16,227 nucleotides of DNA from Oscillospiraceae bacterium (GTDB lineage Bacteria > Bacillota > Clostridia > Oscillospirales > UBA644): contig SVMP01000031.1 in the NCBI GenBank assembly GCA_015067385.1, positions 1-16,227 on the forward strand, given 5' to 3'. A program made the position numbers and the translations under genes. Below, piece by piece: positions 1-6,105 of this stretch; within the stretch, counting starts at the first letter, position 1, and every line of letters starts with the position of its first letter. The notes below the pieces were generated by a model, which was not told the DNA's origin, searched no databases, and saw only the letters and a list, made by a program, of their open reading frames with translations.

Positions 1-1295
1 TCGGGTGTTCCGTCTTCATAGTTTGAAGCGTAAATGGCGGTATCCCATTGACTTTTGTTCATTTTCACAGTATAGGTTCCAACTGTGTAAGTTTCAGAAG
101 ATCCCTCAGCTTCGCCAAAAGCATAATAGTTGCCATTAATAGTTGCGCCTTTCACAATATAATTAGCATTGTTTGGAGCAGATACGGCAATATTGTTTAC
201 TTTATATTCAGCAGGAGGGTTTTTACCGTGAAATTCACATTCCCATTTCTCGATTGTTGTATTGACAGAAGTAACAGGCTCATCTCCGGAATAGAAAAGC
301 TCGGTGTAGCAATCATCACAGCAGTATGCACTCGCATAGAAATCCATGCCCTCGTCAATGGTGACTTTAATATCTGTTTTTTCCTCAGGTATATCCGGCT
401 GCTCGGGGATAACTGCCTCGCCTGTTACCATTACAGTAGCGCTGGCAGGAGAGGAAACAATGGCATCCGGAGACATGTCAATACCTTTACCACCCCTACA
501 CCATATATAATAAGTACCCTGGTCGGAGAATGTAATATTTGCAATACCATTGTCATCGGTGGTAACAGAATCAATAGCATCACCTATGGCGGTTCCGTAA
601 TATACTGTATATCTGGCTTCGGCAGTTTGGCTATCAGAACCGCCCATGCCGCCGCCAACACGGATCAATTTAACGGGAAAAGCTTTTCCTGTTTCAGCAG
701 AATATGAAAGATTGATTTCATCGTTTTCATCGGTAAAATAGTGAAAACCGTAAGCTGAGTCAGCATAGAAGCTCCAATCCGTATAATGAGCCACTTCTAT
801 GAAATCGCCTTCGGAAAGGACGATACGATCGGCAGTAAAACCCCAGCCGTTTTCATCTGCGGGATACGCACCGTTGTAGTTATAACGGAGGTTTTCATCT
901 TCAAAGCCGAAGAGACCGCCGGCAAAATAAATACTGCCTGCGCTACCGGTTACGTTAACATCGCTCCAGTCAAGCCCGCAAATAACTTCGTGAACATAAA
1001 TATAAAGATGAAGAAGAGTGATCTCATAATTACCGTCGCCGTCTTTATCGTAAAGATAATCGGAAAGACCGTAAGTATCAAGATCGATTGAATTAAGGTC
1101 ATCAAGAGCCACTGCACGGTATGCAAGAGGAGCTCCGTTTTTGTCGTTAATAAAGTCTGCGTCATGGCTTGCAGAGATATAAACATATTCGGGAGTATCT
1201 GCAAAAGCAATTGTCGGCATAACGCCGATGATCATAAACACCGCAAGAACAAGGCTTATAAACTTAGTTGCGATATGAGTTGAGTTTGTTTTCAT
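1..1295 (-). CDS. Secreted surface protein with DUF4430-like domain, possible cobalamin binder (3' end outside window)
   Basis: An open frame reads leftward from ATG 1295 to the window edge, 431 residues without a stop, so the C-terminus is missing. A GAAAGGAAA ribosome site lies 8-9 bases before the start. Residues 1-32 form a signal peptide (basic start, hydrophobic 12-30, AFA before the mature end). Residues 83-92 hold DKDGDGNYEI, an EF-hand or dockerin-like calcium-loop pattern. Residues about 97-172 look like a DUF4430 (transcobalamin-like) domain, ending with an NGAYP segment and LSEGDFIEVAHYTD, which resembles the family's closing pattern of NG, proline and LxxGDxIEwxYT. Residues 225-292 look like an Ig-type beta domain. 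A proline/glutamate linker follows, then a segment with clustered cysteines (CC at 325-326, C329). It probably acts on the cell surface. The riboswitch-like leader suggests a role in B12 capture. The domain match is by eye only. Confidence 0.85.
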   Translation of the reverse strand, partial: MKTNSTHIATKFISLVLAVFMIIGVMPTIAFADTPEYVYISASHDADFINDKNGAPLAYRAVALDDLNSIDLDTYGLSDYLYDKDGDGNYEITLLHLYIYVHEVICGLDWSDVNVTGSAGSIYFAGGLFGFEDENLRYNYNGAYPADENGWGFTADRIVLSEGDFIEVAHYTDWSFYADSAYGFHYFTDENDEINLSYSAETGKAFPVKLIRVGGGMGGSDSQTAEARYTVYYGTAIGDAIDSVTTDDNGIANITFSDQGTYYIWCRGGKGIDMSPDAIVSSPASATVMVTGEAVIPEQPDIPEEKTDIKVTIDEGMDFYASAYCCDDCYTELFYSGDEPVTSVNTTIEKWECEFHGKNPPAEYKVNNIAVSAPNNANYIVKGATINGNYYAFGEAEGSSETYTVGTYTVKMNKSQWDTAIYASNYEDGTP

Positions 1296-1370
1296 GTTTT
1301 TTTCCTTTCGTGATAAGTTTTTATTGTAAAGAGAGAAATGCGGTTTAATTTGCCTCCTTTCAAAAACCGG

Positions 1371-1423
1371 CAAAACAAAAGAGTGCCGGAAAATACTGTC
1401 ATAACAGATTTCCGAACGCACTC
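1371..1423 (-). terminator. Intrinsic terminator, expression platform of the second cobalamin element
   Basis: Read on the minus strand, GAGTGC/GCACTC and CGGAAA/TTTCCG stack with an inner CTGT/ACAG stem (1381-1423), followed by the T-rich run TTTTGTTTTG (1380-1371). It lies between the riboswitch-like aptamer and the surface-protein start at 1295, as an expression platform should. A competing hairpin, CCGGC at 1385-1389 with GCCGG at 1367-1371 followed by TTTTTG, overlaps it. The two stems are mutually exclusive, which could be part of a switch or a second stop. Confidence 0.7.
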
Positions 1424-1453
1424 TCCTCACCAAGAAGCATTCTCAAATTTACA

Positions 1454-1576
1454 ATACGGAAAGGTTTCTGACTTATGATGCAATCGCTTCGAAAGATCAA
1501 ATACAGAAATGGGGGTTGTTTCGGATTCGTACCGAATTTCCTTTTTCTACTCAGTATACAACTTTTCAATCCGTAT
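1454..1576 (-). promoter_or_regulatory. Cobalamin riboswitch-like aptamer upstream of the surface-protein gene
   Basis: In minus-strand order the elements are: a closing stem ATACGGA (1576-1570) pairing perfectly with TCCGTAT (1460-1454); an A-rich AAAAAGGAA; a small hairpin TTCGG...CCGAA enclosing a GTACGAAT loop; CAACCCCC followed by CTGTA; and a B12-box-like AAGTCAGAAACCTTTCC. This is the order expected of cobalamin riboswitches (AAAGGGAA, P4 hairpin, CCCnCC...CTGT, AGYCAGgAgACCtGCC). The B12 box is degenerate in its last bases and the aptamer is short (about 123 nt). A terminator follows at 1423-1371. The class is assigned by eye. Confidence 0.62.
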
Positions 1577-1579
1577 CGG

Positions 1580-1608
1580 ATTATAAACAAAAAATATCAG
1601 TTGCCGCT
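1580..1608 (-). promoter_or_regulatory. Possible promoter for the second riboswitch-like leader
   Basis: A perfect TATAAT (minus strand, 1585-1580) sits directly before the 5' arm of the aptamer closing stem. No good -35 box is visible at the right distance, and the expected start would fall inside the closing stem. The leader could equally be reached by read-through from the small gene ending at 1631, since no terminator is seen between them. Confidence 0.35.
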
Positions 1609-1630
1609 TGCTTCGTCATTTTCTGATTTT

Positions 1631-1894
1631 TTACGTGCGGCTATTTTTTGCGCGCTTTGCGCGGATACGTTTTTCTTTATTTTTCTGCAGTTTTCCATCA
1701 TCGCGGGGCGGTTTTATTTCAGCTGTTTCAAGAGCCCTTGGCCACGGTCCGAGGAAAGCTTTTATTGCAACGACTTCTCTGTCGGAAAAATCTGAACGCT
1801 GCGGATAGCGCGACAATCCTGAAGATTGAAGATCGTTATATTTATTTTTCAACAGCGAAATGCAATCCTCTTTTGAGTATTTTTTATCCGACAT
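1631..1894 (-). CDS. Small protein with homing-endonuclease-associated (HNH) repeat
   Basis: This 87-residue protein starts at ATG 1894 with a very good site, GGAGG 4 bases before it. Residues about 5-60 resemble the HNH-associated repeat (a helical DNA-binding-type repeat found beside HNH and homing endonucleases). There is a leading helix SKEDCISLLKNKYNDL, then RYPQRSDF, then AFLGPWPRALETAEI, which matches the family's PTxxD and fGsWnkALeaAG pattern. The C-terminal 25 residues are strongly basic (KNKEKRIRAKRAKNSR), consistent with nucleic-acid binding. No HNH catalytic motif is present, so it is unlikely to be a nuclease alone. It lies downstream of a cobalamin-like riboswitch with its own terminator and upstream of a second such element, so its level probably follows B12. 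What it binds is unknown. Confidence 0.75.
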   Translation of the reverse strand: MSDKKYSKEDCISLLKNKYNDLQSSGLSRYPQRSDFSDREVVAIKAFLGPWPRALETAEIKPPRDDGKLQKNKEKRIRAKRAKNSRT

Positions 1895-1933
1895 GATACC
1901 TCCGAAAAATAAAAAAGCTTTTTTACTGTAAAA

Positions 1934-2002
1934 ACAATAAAAAAGCGTAGCAATTCAGTCGATATATGGTTCTGATCAAACACCGACGAAAATGGCTACA
2001 CT
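1934..2002 (-). terminator. Intrinsic terminator, expression platform of the first cobalamin element
   Basis: On the minus strand AGTGTAGC (2002-1995) pairs with GCTACGCT (1951-1944), with one G-U. An inner GTCG/CGAC pairing extends the stem, and TTTTTTATTGTTTTT follows. It lies between the aptamer and the small gene starting at 1894, so the gene is probably controlled by early termination. A smaller AAAAAAGCTTTTTT palindrome sits at about 1911-1924, just before the ribosome site. Confidence 0.75.
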
Positions 2003-2036
2003 TTTCATATCCAAAAATGCTTATACCTTCGCGTGT

Positions 2037-2138
2037 GTCTGGTGGGTATTCCGACTTATGAGAAAAACTCAATTACGGTAATGACGGTTGCGACGGATTT
2101 ACACCGAACTTCCCCCTGATCCTTAAACGGAACCAAAC
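2037..2138 (-). promoter_or_regulatory. Cobalamin riboswitch-like aptamer upstream of the HNH-repeat gene
   Basis: On the minus strand GTTTGGT (2138-2132) pairs with ACCAGAC (2043-2037), with one G-U, closing a domain that contains GGGGGAAGTTCGGTGTAAAT, then CCG, a CAACCGTCATTACCGT junction, a GAG/CTC stem and the B12-box-like AAGTCGGAATACCCACC. The GGGAA, GGTGtAAATCC and AAGTC...ATACC pieces, in this order and spacing, are the marks of the cobalamin riboswitch. The usual GCCACTGT segment is diverged. It is 102 nt, short for the class. A terminator and the 1894 gene follow. Confidence 0.7.
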
Positions 2139-2170
2139 TGCGAGAATATTTAATTTTATTTACAGGAAAG

Positions 2171-2199
2171 ATAGTATCATACAAATTTGAAAAAATCAA
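2171..2199 (-). promoter_or_regulatory. Sigma-A promoter for the first riboswitch leader
   Basis: On the minus strand there is TTGATT (2199-2194), a 17-base spacer and TACTAT (2176-2171), with TGA directly before the -10 (extended -10). The predicted start is around 2164, about 25 bases before the riboswitch closing stem. Nothing else on this strand lies close enough to use it. Confidence 0.7.
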
Positions 2200-2596
2200 G
2201 ACCTTATATGAAAGTAGCTATATTTTTACAAAAATAGCGTTAAATTACAAGGATGTCATAAACTCAAAACCGGTCTTTTTCGGAGTCTCGGCTTTAAATC
2301 CGTTTTGACAAGGTGATGCTTGATATCACGGTTAAAAACAGAATGAAAACAATATCGGTCTTCCTTGACATTATATTACTATATGATGTGCATAGAATAA
2401 TGATATAAAAAAATATATAAAGTTAATTTTAAATGTTAAACAGATAATTGACGACGAAACGTTAAGATCAAACAAAAAAATTACAGAAAAAAGGTAAAAG
2501 ATATTTGAGAACGAAACGACGAATATGTAAGCTTTCAGATAGTCAGTATAAAAAATGTCTATCTTCGGACTTATGAGGTAATCATTATTGATATTC

Positions 2597-2716
2597 TCAC
2601 ACTTTTTCGTTAAGTGAGATAGACCCCTTTTCGTACAGGACATTGTATGCGATAATCATAACCACCAGCAGTGTGTTATGATTAAAAGACTCCGTTACAT
2701 TTAACTCCGCTAACAT
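2597..2716 (-). CDS. Possible 39-residue small protein, unknown function
   Basis: ATG 2716 follows GGAGGAG with a 5-base gap, the best start signal in this interval. The product is MLAELNVTESF..., with a hydrophobic core LLVVMIIAYNVLY at residues 16-28 that could be a short membrane segment, and a charged end. It begins directly after the stop of the upstream 44-codon frame, as in an operon. I recognise no family. It could be the remnant of a longer gene, because a plausible frame does not continue past 2597. Confidence 0.35.
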   Translation of the reverse strand: MLAELNVTESFNHNTLLVVMIIAYNVLYEKGSISLNEKV

Positions 2717-2718
2717 AT

Positions 2719-2853
2719 TCACTCCTCCGAACCAAATCCTCCACAGTAGTTGAGTATCCGCCGTCCGATGACGAACACCTTGTACGTCGGGTTCGGTACA
2801 ACTGCTTCTGTTTTAGGAAGATTTGTGAGCATATCCCCTATTTTATCCACCAT
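2719..2853 (-). pseudogene. Short minus-strand frame, possible 3' remnant of a gene
   Basis: The frame is 44 codons from ATG 2853 to TGA 2719. It also stays open about 35 bases further upstream, to just inside the terminator-flanking AT tract. The product includes LPKTEAVVPNPTYKVFVIGR followed by RILNYCGGFGSEE. It is GC-richer than its flanks and has protein-like composition, but no ribosome site stands at a proper distance before the ATG. Its 5' side is cut off by an in-frame stop near the hairpin at 2905. I read it as the 3' end of a lost gene; family not recognised. Confidence 0.35.
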
Positions 2854-2904
2854 TTTTGGCAGAGGTTCGCCTCCACCATGTAGTGTATAAAAAATTTACA
2901 CCGA

Positions 2905-2932
2905 AAAACGCAGGAAAACCTGCGTTTTTTTT
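2905..2932. terminator. Bidirectional intrinsic terminator
   Basis: CGCAGG and CCTGCG pair around an AAAA loop. Five A bases precede the stem and eight T bases follow it, so it forms a T-tailed hairpin on either strand. On the minus strand it lies right after an open frame ending at TAA 2938-2940. On the plus strand no gene clearly needs it. Confidence 0.8.
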
Positions 2933-3091
2933 CATTTATTCGCTTTTCAAAAATCGGTTTTTAAGTGCAAAAAGAGACAATCCGCCGTTTTTACCTTTTG
3001 AGTGAGACGAATCCGTAGCTTGTAATAAAATTGAATAGTATGTTAGGCAAACCGCTTTATAAATGATTCTTTCATGCATATAAAAGAATGT

Positions 3092-3124
3092 TTTAGTAAC
3101 TAAAGCATTCATTTAGTTATTAAA
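3092..3124. promoter_or_regulatory. Tandem palindromic operator candidates upstream of the XRE gene
   Basis: TTTAGTAACTAAA (3092-3104) is a 6+1+6 perfect palindrome. A second near copy, TTTAG-TTA-TTAAA (3112-3124), starts exactly 20 bases later, two helical turns. Both lie just upstream of the -35 box at 3138. The first sits inside a longer imperfect inverted repeat from 3086 to 3109. The same TTTAG-N3-CTAAA pattern recurs in the ABC operon leader at 9277-9289. They are candidate binding sites for the XRE protein. Confidence 0.5.
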
Positions 3125-3137
3125 CGATATGCCGTTA

Positions 3138-3166
3138 TTGACTTTATCATCAACATAATATATAAT
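3138..3166 (+). promoter_or_regulatory. Sigma-A promoter of the XRE regulator gene
   Basis: TTGACT (3138-3143), a 17-base spacer and a perfect TATAAT (3161-3166) form a near-consensus promoter. Transcription would start near 3173, about 45 bases before the AAAGGAGA ribosome site at 3202. Palindromic operator candidates lie immediately upstream. Confidence 0.85.
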
Positions 3167-3233
3167 GGGGACAGATTGAGGGGCCTGCAATACTAAATCA
3201 TAAAGGAGAAACGCAATATGAAACTTCTCATAG

Positions 3234-4361
3234 GTGAAAAAAATAAGCTATTACAGAAAGCAGAAAAATATGACTCAAGAACAGCTTGCTAATCAGATCG
3301 GTATTTCTGCACAGGCTGTTTCGGGCTGGGAAAGAGAAGTGGGCTATCCTGATATCACACTTCTTCCCGGTATCTCACATGCACTTGGCGTTTCAATCGA
3401 TGAACTGATGGGAAATGATGAGATCGGAGTAAGAGATGATATCAAAAACTTTTACGAGAAATTCTGGAGACTTGATAGCTCAGAAAAATTGAAGCTTGCT
3501 TCAGAATATTATCATAAATATCCTGATAAATATGAAATTGCAGATACTCTCATTGAAGTATTGTCGGACTGGGGCTTCGCAAACACTCCGAAATACTTTT
3601 CTCTGATGCGCGAAGCCTGTACAAGAATTATTGAAAACTGCACAGATAATAACATTCGGTTCAACGCGGTAGCGGCAATGAGCAGATGGGCGGAGGATGA
3701 TGAGGCGGAACGCTGGCTTAATATGAATCCTAAGCTATACGGTTATATTCGCGGAGAGGTACTTGAAGGAAGATTGCTGAACAAGGGAAATTATGAGGAA
3801 ATGAGGCAGCAGAGATATAAAAATAATCTTAGCCTGATGCTTCACGCTGTATCTAAAGCAGTGGAACCCATGGAGACTCCCGAAGAAGCTGTCGGGCATT
3901 ACGGGTACTTAAGAAAATTAATACAAACCTTCGGGGAAAAAGGTGATGTTCCCGACGGATGGCTTTGTAAGTATGCTTACATCACGATGAAGAATGCGGC
4001 GGGGCTTTTCAGCGTAGGGCGCATCGAAGAAGGATTTATACTCTTTGAGGAATCCATGAGTGCATACAAAAAGTACTTTGAACTTCCGGACGATGTTCCA
4101 CTATCCTTGGGCGCACCCGGCTTTTTCGGAGACATAGCTGTAAAGAAATATACTGTTTCCGGGTTATGTGACAGTTATACGGTAGATTTTGAGGCCTCTG
4201 CGTACTATATGCAGAATGCTCCGTTTCTGTATTACACATTGACTGAAGATTCCGGTTTGCTAGGCTCTTTCGAAACAGTTAGCAATGATCCGAGATTTAT
4301 TAAAGCGGTGGAAGAAGCAAAATCGCTTGCAGATGAGTGGCTTAAAAAGCGAGGAGAGTAA
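3234..4361 (+). CDS. XRE-family HTH regulator with C-terminal domain shared with the nearby sigma factor; apparent 5' frameshift
   Basis: The frame from GTG 3234 encodes 375 residues. Residues 2-56 are a classic HTH_3 domain (KNMTQEQLANQIGISAQAVS, then GWEREVGYPD and LGVSIDELM). Residues 65-165 are helical and rich in aromatic and charged residues. Residues 169-362 match the C-terminus of the sigma fusion ending at 12754: YxxIxGE, NNLxLxLH, GxVPxxWxxxY, LFxxGRxEEG. No membrane segment is seen, so it is a cytosolic regulator. GTG 3234 has no ribosome site. AAAGGAGA at 3202-3209 instead serves ATG 3218, whose frame (MKLLIGEK...) joins this one only if one A of the seven at 3237-3243 is skipped. 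The restored N-terminus, MKLLIGEKISYYRKQKNMTQ, is exactly what the family shows. So the gene is frameshifted, slippage-expressed, or contains a sequence error. Confidence 0.85.
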   Translation: MKKISYYRKQKNMTQEQLANQIGISAQAVSGWEREVGYPDITLLPGISHALGVSIDELMGNDEIGVRDDIKNFYEKFWRLDSSEKLKLASEYYHKYPDKYEIADTLIEVLSDWGFANTPKYFSLMREACTRIIENCTDNNIRFNAVAAMSRWAEDDEAERWLNMNPKLYGYIRGEVLEGRLLNKGNYEEMRQQRYKNNLSLMLHAVSKAVEPMETPEEAVGHYGYLRKLIQTFGEKGDVPDGWLCKYAYITMKNAAGLFSVGRIEEGFILFEESMSAYKKYFELPDDVPLSLGAPGFFGDIAVKKYTVSGLCDSYTVDFEASAYYMQNAPFLYYTLTEDSGLLGSFETVSNDPRFIKAVEEAKSLADEWLKKRGE

Positions 4362-4438
4362 GATTATCCGAAAGGGAAAACCACATCTTTTCTGTATAAC
4401 GTAGTCAGTTTTTATCAAACAATTGATATTATATGAAA

Positions 4439-4477
4439 ATACGCCTCACAACCCAATTAAACGGTTATGAGGCGTAT
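4439..4477 (-). terminator. Terminator of the ABC transporter operon
   Basis: On the minus strand ATACGCCTCATAACC (4477-4463) pairs with GGTTGTGAGGCGTAT (4453-4439) over 15 positions with one U-G pair, followed by TTTTCATATAAT. It lies about 75 bases past the stop at 4551. A second inverted repeat, TGAAAAACA/TGTTTTTCA, lies between stop and hairpin at about 4519-4545. No T-run follows on the plus strand, so the convergent XRE gene ends without an obvious terminator of its own. Confidence 0.75.
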
Positions 4478-4550
4478 GGCTTTATAGCGGCACGAACTGA
4501 GTTTAGAGTACAAAAAATTGAAAAACATAAAAATTTTGTTTTTCATTCAA

Positions 4551-5183
4551 CTACTCATCATTTCGAACACTGTCTCTCCATGTTCCTGTTTTACGCTGCT
4601 CCGGCTGAGGAGTATAGGGGAGATCTTTCAACTTTTTCTGTTTCTCCTCTTCTGCTACAGATTGCTCTGTTTTTAAAATCGCCTCCGAGTTTTCGTAAAG
4701 TGCGCGTCTTCTTCCGATGAAATAGAAAAGAATTATAAGGCCGCAAAGCGTTGCAAAAAAGATCGCAGAACAGAGAGTATACGGTAAGCCGAGTTGCAAA
4801 AAGACATGGCCTACGGGACAGACATTAAATTTCGGTTTAATTACTTTAACGATCGGGTCGGCAAAGAAGCAGACAACCGCAGAACCAATAGCAATTAAAG
4901 AATATGTTTTAAGAGAATATCTGCCGTAAAAACTGTCTCTGTAGCCGTCTCGTATAGACTGTAAAACAGCGAAAACGAATGCCAAAGGAATCTGTATGAA
5001 CATTTCTATAAGAAAACGTGTTTTTCCGGCATAACTAACTATATCGAAATATTTAATAAATTCTAATATGAAATCAAGAATCGAGCCAAAAAGCAATATA
5101 AAAATCATAGGGCAGACAAAATAATAAGCAAATAATATTTTTGCAATGCGTACAAGCATATCCGAAAATGATAATTTTCCCAT
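4551..5183 (-). CDS. Four-helix membrane protein of the ABC operon, unknown function
   Basis: This 210-residue product starts at ATG 5183 after GAAAGGATT. Four hydrophobic segments are visible, at about residues 10-40, 60-78, 93-112 and 130-158. A charged cytoplasmic-type tail of about 50 residues follows, with RRRALYEN and a Glu/Lys/Gln-rich stretch (EEEKQKKLKDL). I recognise no family. It is the last gene of the operon, 45 bases after the HlyD-like gene, and the terminator follows it. Its place next to two permeases and an adaptor suggests an accessory membrane subunit, but this rests on position only. Confidence 0.75.
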   Translation of the reverse strand: MGKLSFSDMLVRIAKILFAYYFVCPMIFILLFGSILDFILEFIKYFDIVSYAGKTRFLIEMFIQIPLAFVFAVLQSIRDGYRDSFYGRYSLKTYSLIAIGSAVVCFFADPIVKVIKPKFNVCPVGHVFLQLGLPYTLCSAIFFATLCGLIILFYFIGRRRALYENSEAILKTEQSVAEEEKQKKLKDLPYTPQPEQRKTGTWRDSVRNDE

Positions 5184-5228
5184 GATAATCCTTTCTATAA
5201 ATAGAAATTTATAAATTTAATTCATTTA

Positions 5229-6104
5229 TCAATACCCCAGCCCGACTATCTGATTATCGGAGAGAGGTCTCGAAGAATAGACGACAATATAATAACCTTC
5301 CGGCACGCCCATATCGATAGCGGCTTGACTGTCGTTTGATTCAAGTACACCCACCGTATGTTTTAGGACTCCATATCTCTGTCCGTTCGTGCCATCGACC
5401 TCAATAGCCGTAAAAAGAGTATACGAGCCGTCACCGTTCGGTGTTAACGCATAAGTGGGAACGATTGTTCCGTATACATCGGAAAAGCTTCCGAGTTTAA
5501 CGCCGGCAGTATAACCTATAAGTATTTCGGGATCGTTTTCGAAAACACAGTCAACTATGACATTATCGCCCGCGACCTCATAGCCTGTTATCTCTGCGTT
5601 AAGCTTTGCGGTCTTTATTTCTTCCTCATTATTCTTTACAACCTCAATAAAAGCATCGCTGTTTTCATTGAAATAATTCGCTTCGCTTATCGGAACAGTA
5701 ACTCTGACCGTCAATTCCGATTCTGGATCGGATATCGAGAACAGTATATCGTTTTCATACATACGGATTCCGTCCGCAGTAAATAATTCGGAGATATATC
5801 CGTCTGTTTCGGCTTTTATAACAGTGCCGTCGGTATATTTAAGAATTTCATCCCCGACAGAAACATGAGAATAAAGATTTACAAAAACTCGTTCTACGGT
5901 AACATCTTTATCTGCTCTGAAAGAAATACTGTTTGATGGTAAAACCATCCCCTCGGCATAAACCGTATGTTCAATCTTGCCGAATTTTTGAGTGTCTGTC
6001 TGTATTTTGGTTATATTGTTATTTTCAATAGTCTTTGCGAAATATGAAAACATACCGACAGCAAAAAAGAACACTATTAACAATATCAAAAGAAGCTTTT
6101 TCAT
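5229..6104 (-). CDS. HlyD/RND-type membrane fusion (adaptor) protein
   Basis: The product has 291 residues. Residues 1-24 are one N-terminal membrane anchor (MKKLLLILLIVFFFAVGMFS). After it come a barrel-sandwich (lipoyl-like) half around residues 50-70 (VYAEGMVLPSNSISFRADKD), with VTVERVFVNLYSHVSVGDEI forming the usual second half, and the matching strands near residues 93-122. A beta-barrel portion rich in glutamate follows, then a C-terminal membrane-proximal beta domain (GVPEGYYIVVY near the end). The long coiled coil of many adaptors is absent. The start lies 1 base past the upstream permease stop, with its GGAGG inside that gene's last codons, so translation is coupled. Such proteins normally pair with MacB-type exporters; being in a CUT1 importer operon is unusual. 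Confidence 0.75.
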   Translation of the reverse strand: MKKLLLILLIVFFFAVGMFSYFAKTIENNNITKIQTDTQKFGKIEHTVYAEGMVLPSNSISFRADKDVTVERVFVNLYSHVSVGDEILKYTDGTVIKAETDGYISELFTADGIRMYENDILFSISDPESELTVRVTVPISEANYFNENSDAFIEVVKNNEEEIKTAKLNAEITGYEVAGDNVIVDCVFENDPEILIGYTAGVKLGSFSDVYGTIVPTYALTPNGDGSYTLFTAIEVDGTNGQRYGVLKHTVGVLESNDSQAAIDMGVPEGYYIVVYSSRPLSDNQIVGLGY

Positions 6105-6105
6105 T

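Larger units (their letters stand above)
2200..3060. other. Gene-poor interval with short minus-strand frames
   Basis: No convincing full-length gene is seen. The AT-rich part 2200-2590 holds nothing I can name. The part 2597-3060 holds, on the minus strand, a 39-codon frame with a good ribosome site, a 44-codon frame that ends just before it, an open frame ending at 2938 without a clear start, and a bidirectional terminator. The codon-like look of 2719-2853 against the AT-rich surroundings suggests eroded genes or a deletion scar. Confidence 0.5.

Noticed and set aside
48..1091. Plus-strand open frames of 219 and 101 codons
   Set aside because: They are antisense to the minus-strand secreted-protein frame, which has a signal peptide, a ribosome site and coherent domains. 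The plus-strand products are cysteine- and serine-rich without family resemblance.
1399..1590. Minus-strand 63-codon frame
   Set aside because: It covers the riboswitch-like aptamer and terminator, has no ribosome site, and the structured RNA explains the sequence better.
2365..2385. TTGACA followed by TATATGAT as a promoter
   Set aside because: The spacing between the boxes is wrong and no gene follows.
2371..2643. Minus-strand 90-codon hydrophobic frame
   Set aside because: No ribosome site, and AT-rich DNA gives Phe/Ile-rich products by chance. It overlaps the better-supported 39-codon frame in another phase.
4433..4720. Plus-strand 95-codon frame
   Set aside because: It runs through the operon terminator hairpin and antisense to the 210-residue membrane protein; no ribosome site.
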